Source: DASUSF01 sp036375275
GTDB lineage: Bacteria > Pseudomonadota > Alphaproteobacteria > Geminicoccales > Geminicoccaceae
Direction: 5' to 3'
Assembly: GCA_036375275.1 (NCBI GenBank)
Contig: DASUSF010000098.1
Span: 1-13,468, forward strand
DNA: 13,468 bases
How positions within the stretch are numbered: the first letter of the stretch is position 1; each line of letters starts with the position of its first letter. Positions 13,011 through 13,468 of this stretch are shown here, in pieces. The notes beneath the pieces were generated by a model, which saw only the letters and a list, made by a program, of their open reading frames with translations, searched no databases and was not told where the DNA came from. A program made the translations under genes and the position numbers.

Positions 13011-13468
13011 GTCTCCCCTTCCCGCGACAGCATCAGACCTTGGCGGTATAACGCTTCCTCGAGGCGAAATTCGTCCCCCATGTAACCGATCTGGGCGCGC
13101 ACGGCCTCACGCGAGAATTGCACGACCTCGACCCGGTCGACCTCCGGCATGGCCTCGAGCGTTCCGCTCGTCCACACCCAGTCGGCCAGGTCGCGGATGG
13201 GTACGTCGACCAGCATGCGGCCGGACTGGTCGAAACTCAAGAGGTTGCCCTGTTTCCAGCGTTCCGCGAGGCTCTGCTGGAGGCGCCTCGCCGCAACCTC
13301 GAGCAGCTGCTGCTCGCTCTGCCCCTGCCGGGCCTCCAGTATGAACGGCGCGCCGGACCGGTCGGTCTGGCCGAGCCGCTCGGCATCGAGGCGCACCGCG
13401 GCGCCATCCGCGACCGGCGTCGCCCGGGCGATCAGCACGTCGTCGGCGCCATAGCGCGCGGCGAGGGC
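12896..13468 (-). CDS. DUF2066 domain protein, C-terminal part (cut by window edge)
   Basis: The open frame runs into the right edge: upstream of a GTG at 13438 it continues as ALAARYGADD followed by VLIARATPV, so the true start lies outside the window. The visible 190 residues match the end of a DUF2066 protein (function unknown, often with a signal peptide outside the part seen here): LEVAARRLQQSLAERWKQ, FDQSGRMLVDVPIRDLADWV, VDRVEVVQFSREAVRAQIGY and FRLEEALYRQGLMLSREG. The domain ends about there. A final tail of ~30 residues rich in Pro, Ser and Gly is encoded in the 115 bp shared with the CDP-alcohol phosphatidyltransferase gene, in another frame. It is the first visible gene of the operon with hdaA; the arrangement DUF2066, phosphatidyltransferase, AI-2E permease, hdaA is one I know from Rhodospirillales genomes. 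Confidence 0.8.
   Translation of the reverse strand, partial: ALAARYGADDVLIARATPVADGAAVRLDAERLGQTDRSGAPFILEARQGQSEQQLLEVAARRLQQSLAERWKQGNLLSFDQSGRMLVDVPIRDLADWVWTSGTLEAMPEVDRVEVVQFSREAVRAQIGYMGDEFRLEEALYRQGLMLSREGETWQLLQTGANPPGPGSGTSASSSGAPPSISPIPLPSDG

Overview
The window is about 13.5 kb of very GC-rich DNA, densely coded on both strands. It looks like a chromosomal segment of an alphaproteobacterium, most likely from the Rhodospirillales/Azospirillum side. Three things suggest this: an indolepyruvate/phenylpyruvate decarboxylase of the Azospirillum type, an LdtR-like MarR regulator, and a DUF2066 - CDP-alcohol phosphatidyltransferase - AI-2E permease - HdaA gene string. I recognised these by reading the translations; no database search was possible.

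Left part (1-5007) holds metabolic accessory genes and two gene wrecks. Positions 1-423 hold a decayed tartrate/isopropylmalate-dehydrogenase-type gene with several small frameshifts and a large internal deletion. An intact ThDP-dependent decarboxylase (ipdC, 454-2094) follows. Convergent with it, 2 bp away, is a broken two-domain cupin gene (2097-2943, minus) carrying one frameshift and one in-frame amber codon. Divergent from the cupin is a plus-strand pair with a 2-bp gap: a D-2-hydroxyacid dehydrogenase (3041-3985) and an ACAD10/LvaA-type phosphotransferase (3988-5007). Both ipdC and the dehydrogenase could act on aromatic 2-oxo acids, one by decarboxylation and one by reduction.

Middle (5008-9682): a 462-bp gene-free stretch contains a run of four hairpins (5205-5370). 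It is followed by a TadD-like TPR lipoprotein with a SPOR domain (5470-6642, minus), which is divergent from an LdtR-like regulator (6838-7353, plus). The 3' end of the regulator overlaps that of anmK (7300-8451, minus). anmK is the second gene of a two-gene unit behind an MFS transporter (8471-9682, minus). TPR/SPOR lipoprotein, LdtR and AnmK all point towards the cell wall.

Right part (9849-13468, all minus) is one tightly packed operon read from right to left: DUF2066 protein (cut by the window edge), CDP-alcohol phosphatidyltransferase, AI-2E/PerM permease, HdaA (DnaA inactivator) and a short-chain dehydrogenase. Its internal junctions are overlaps or gaps of less than 10 bp, including a 115-nt out-of-frame overlap between the first two genes. 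The SDR lacks the classical Tyr/Lys pair.

I found no RNA genes, CRISPR array, insertion sequence, phage gene or obvious new defence or biosynthetic system. The most rewarding items are the two pseudogenes around ipdC, the hairpin block, the MFS-anmK pair, the atypical SDR and the long gene overlap.
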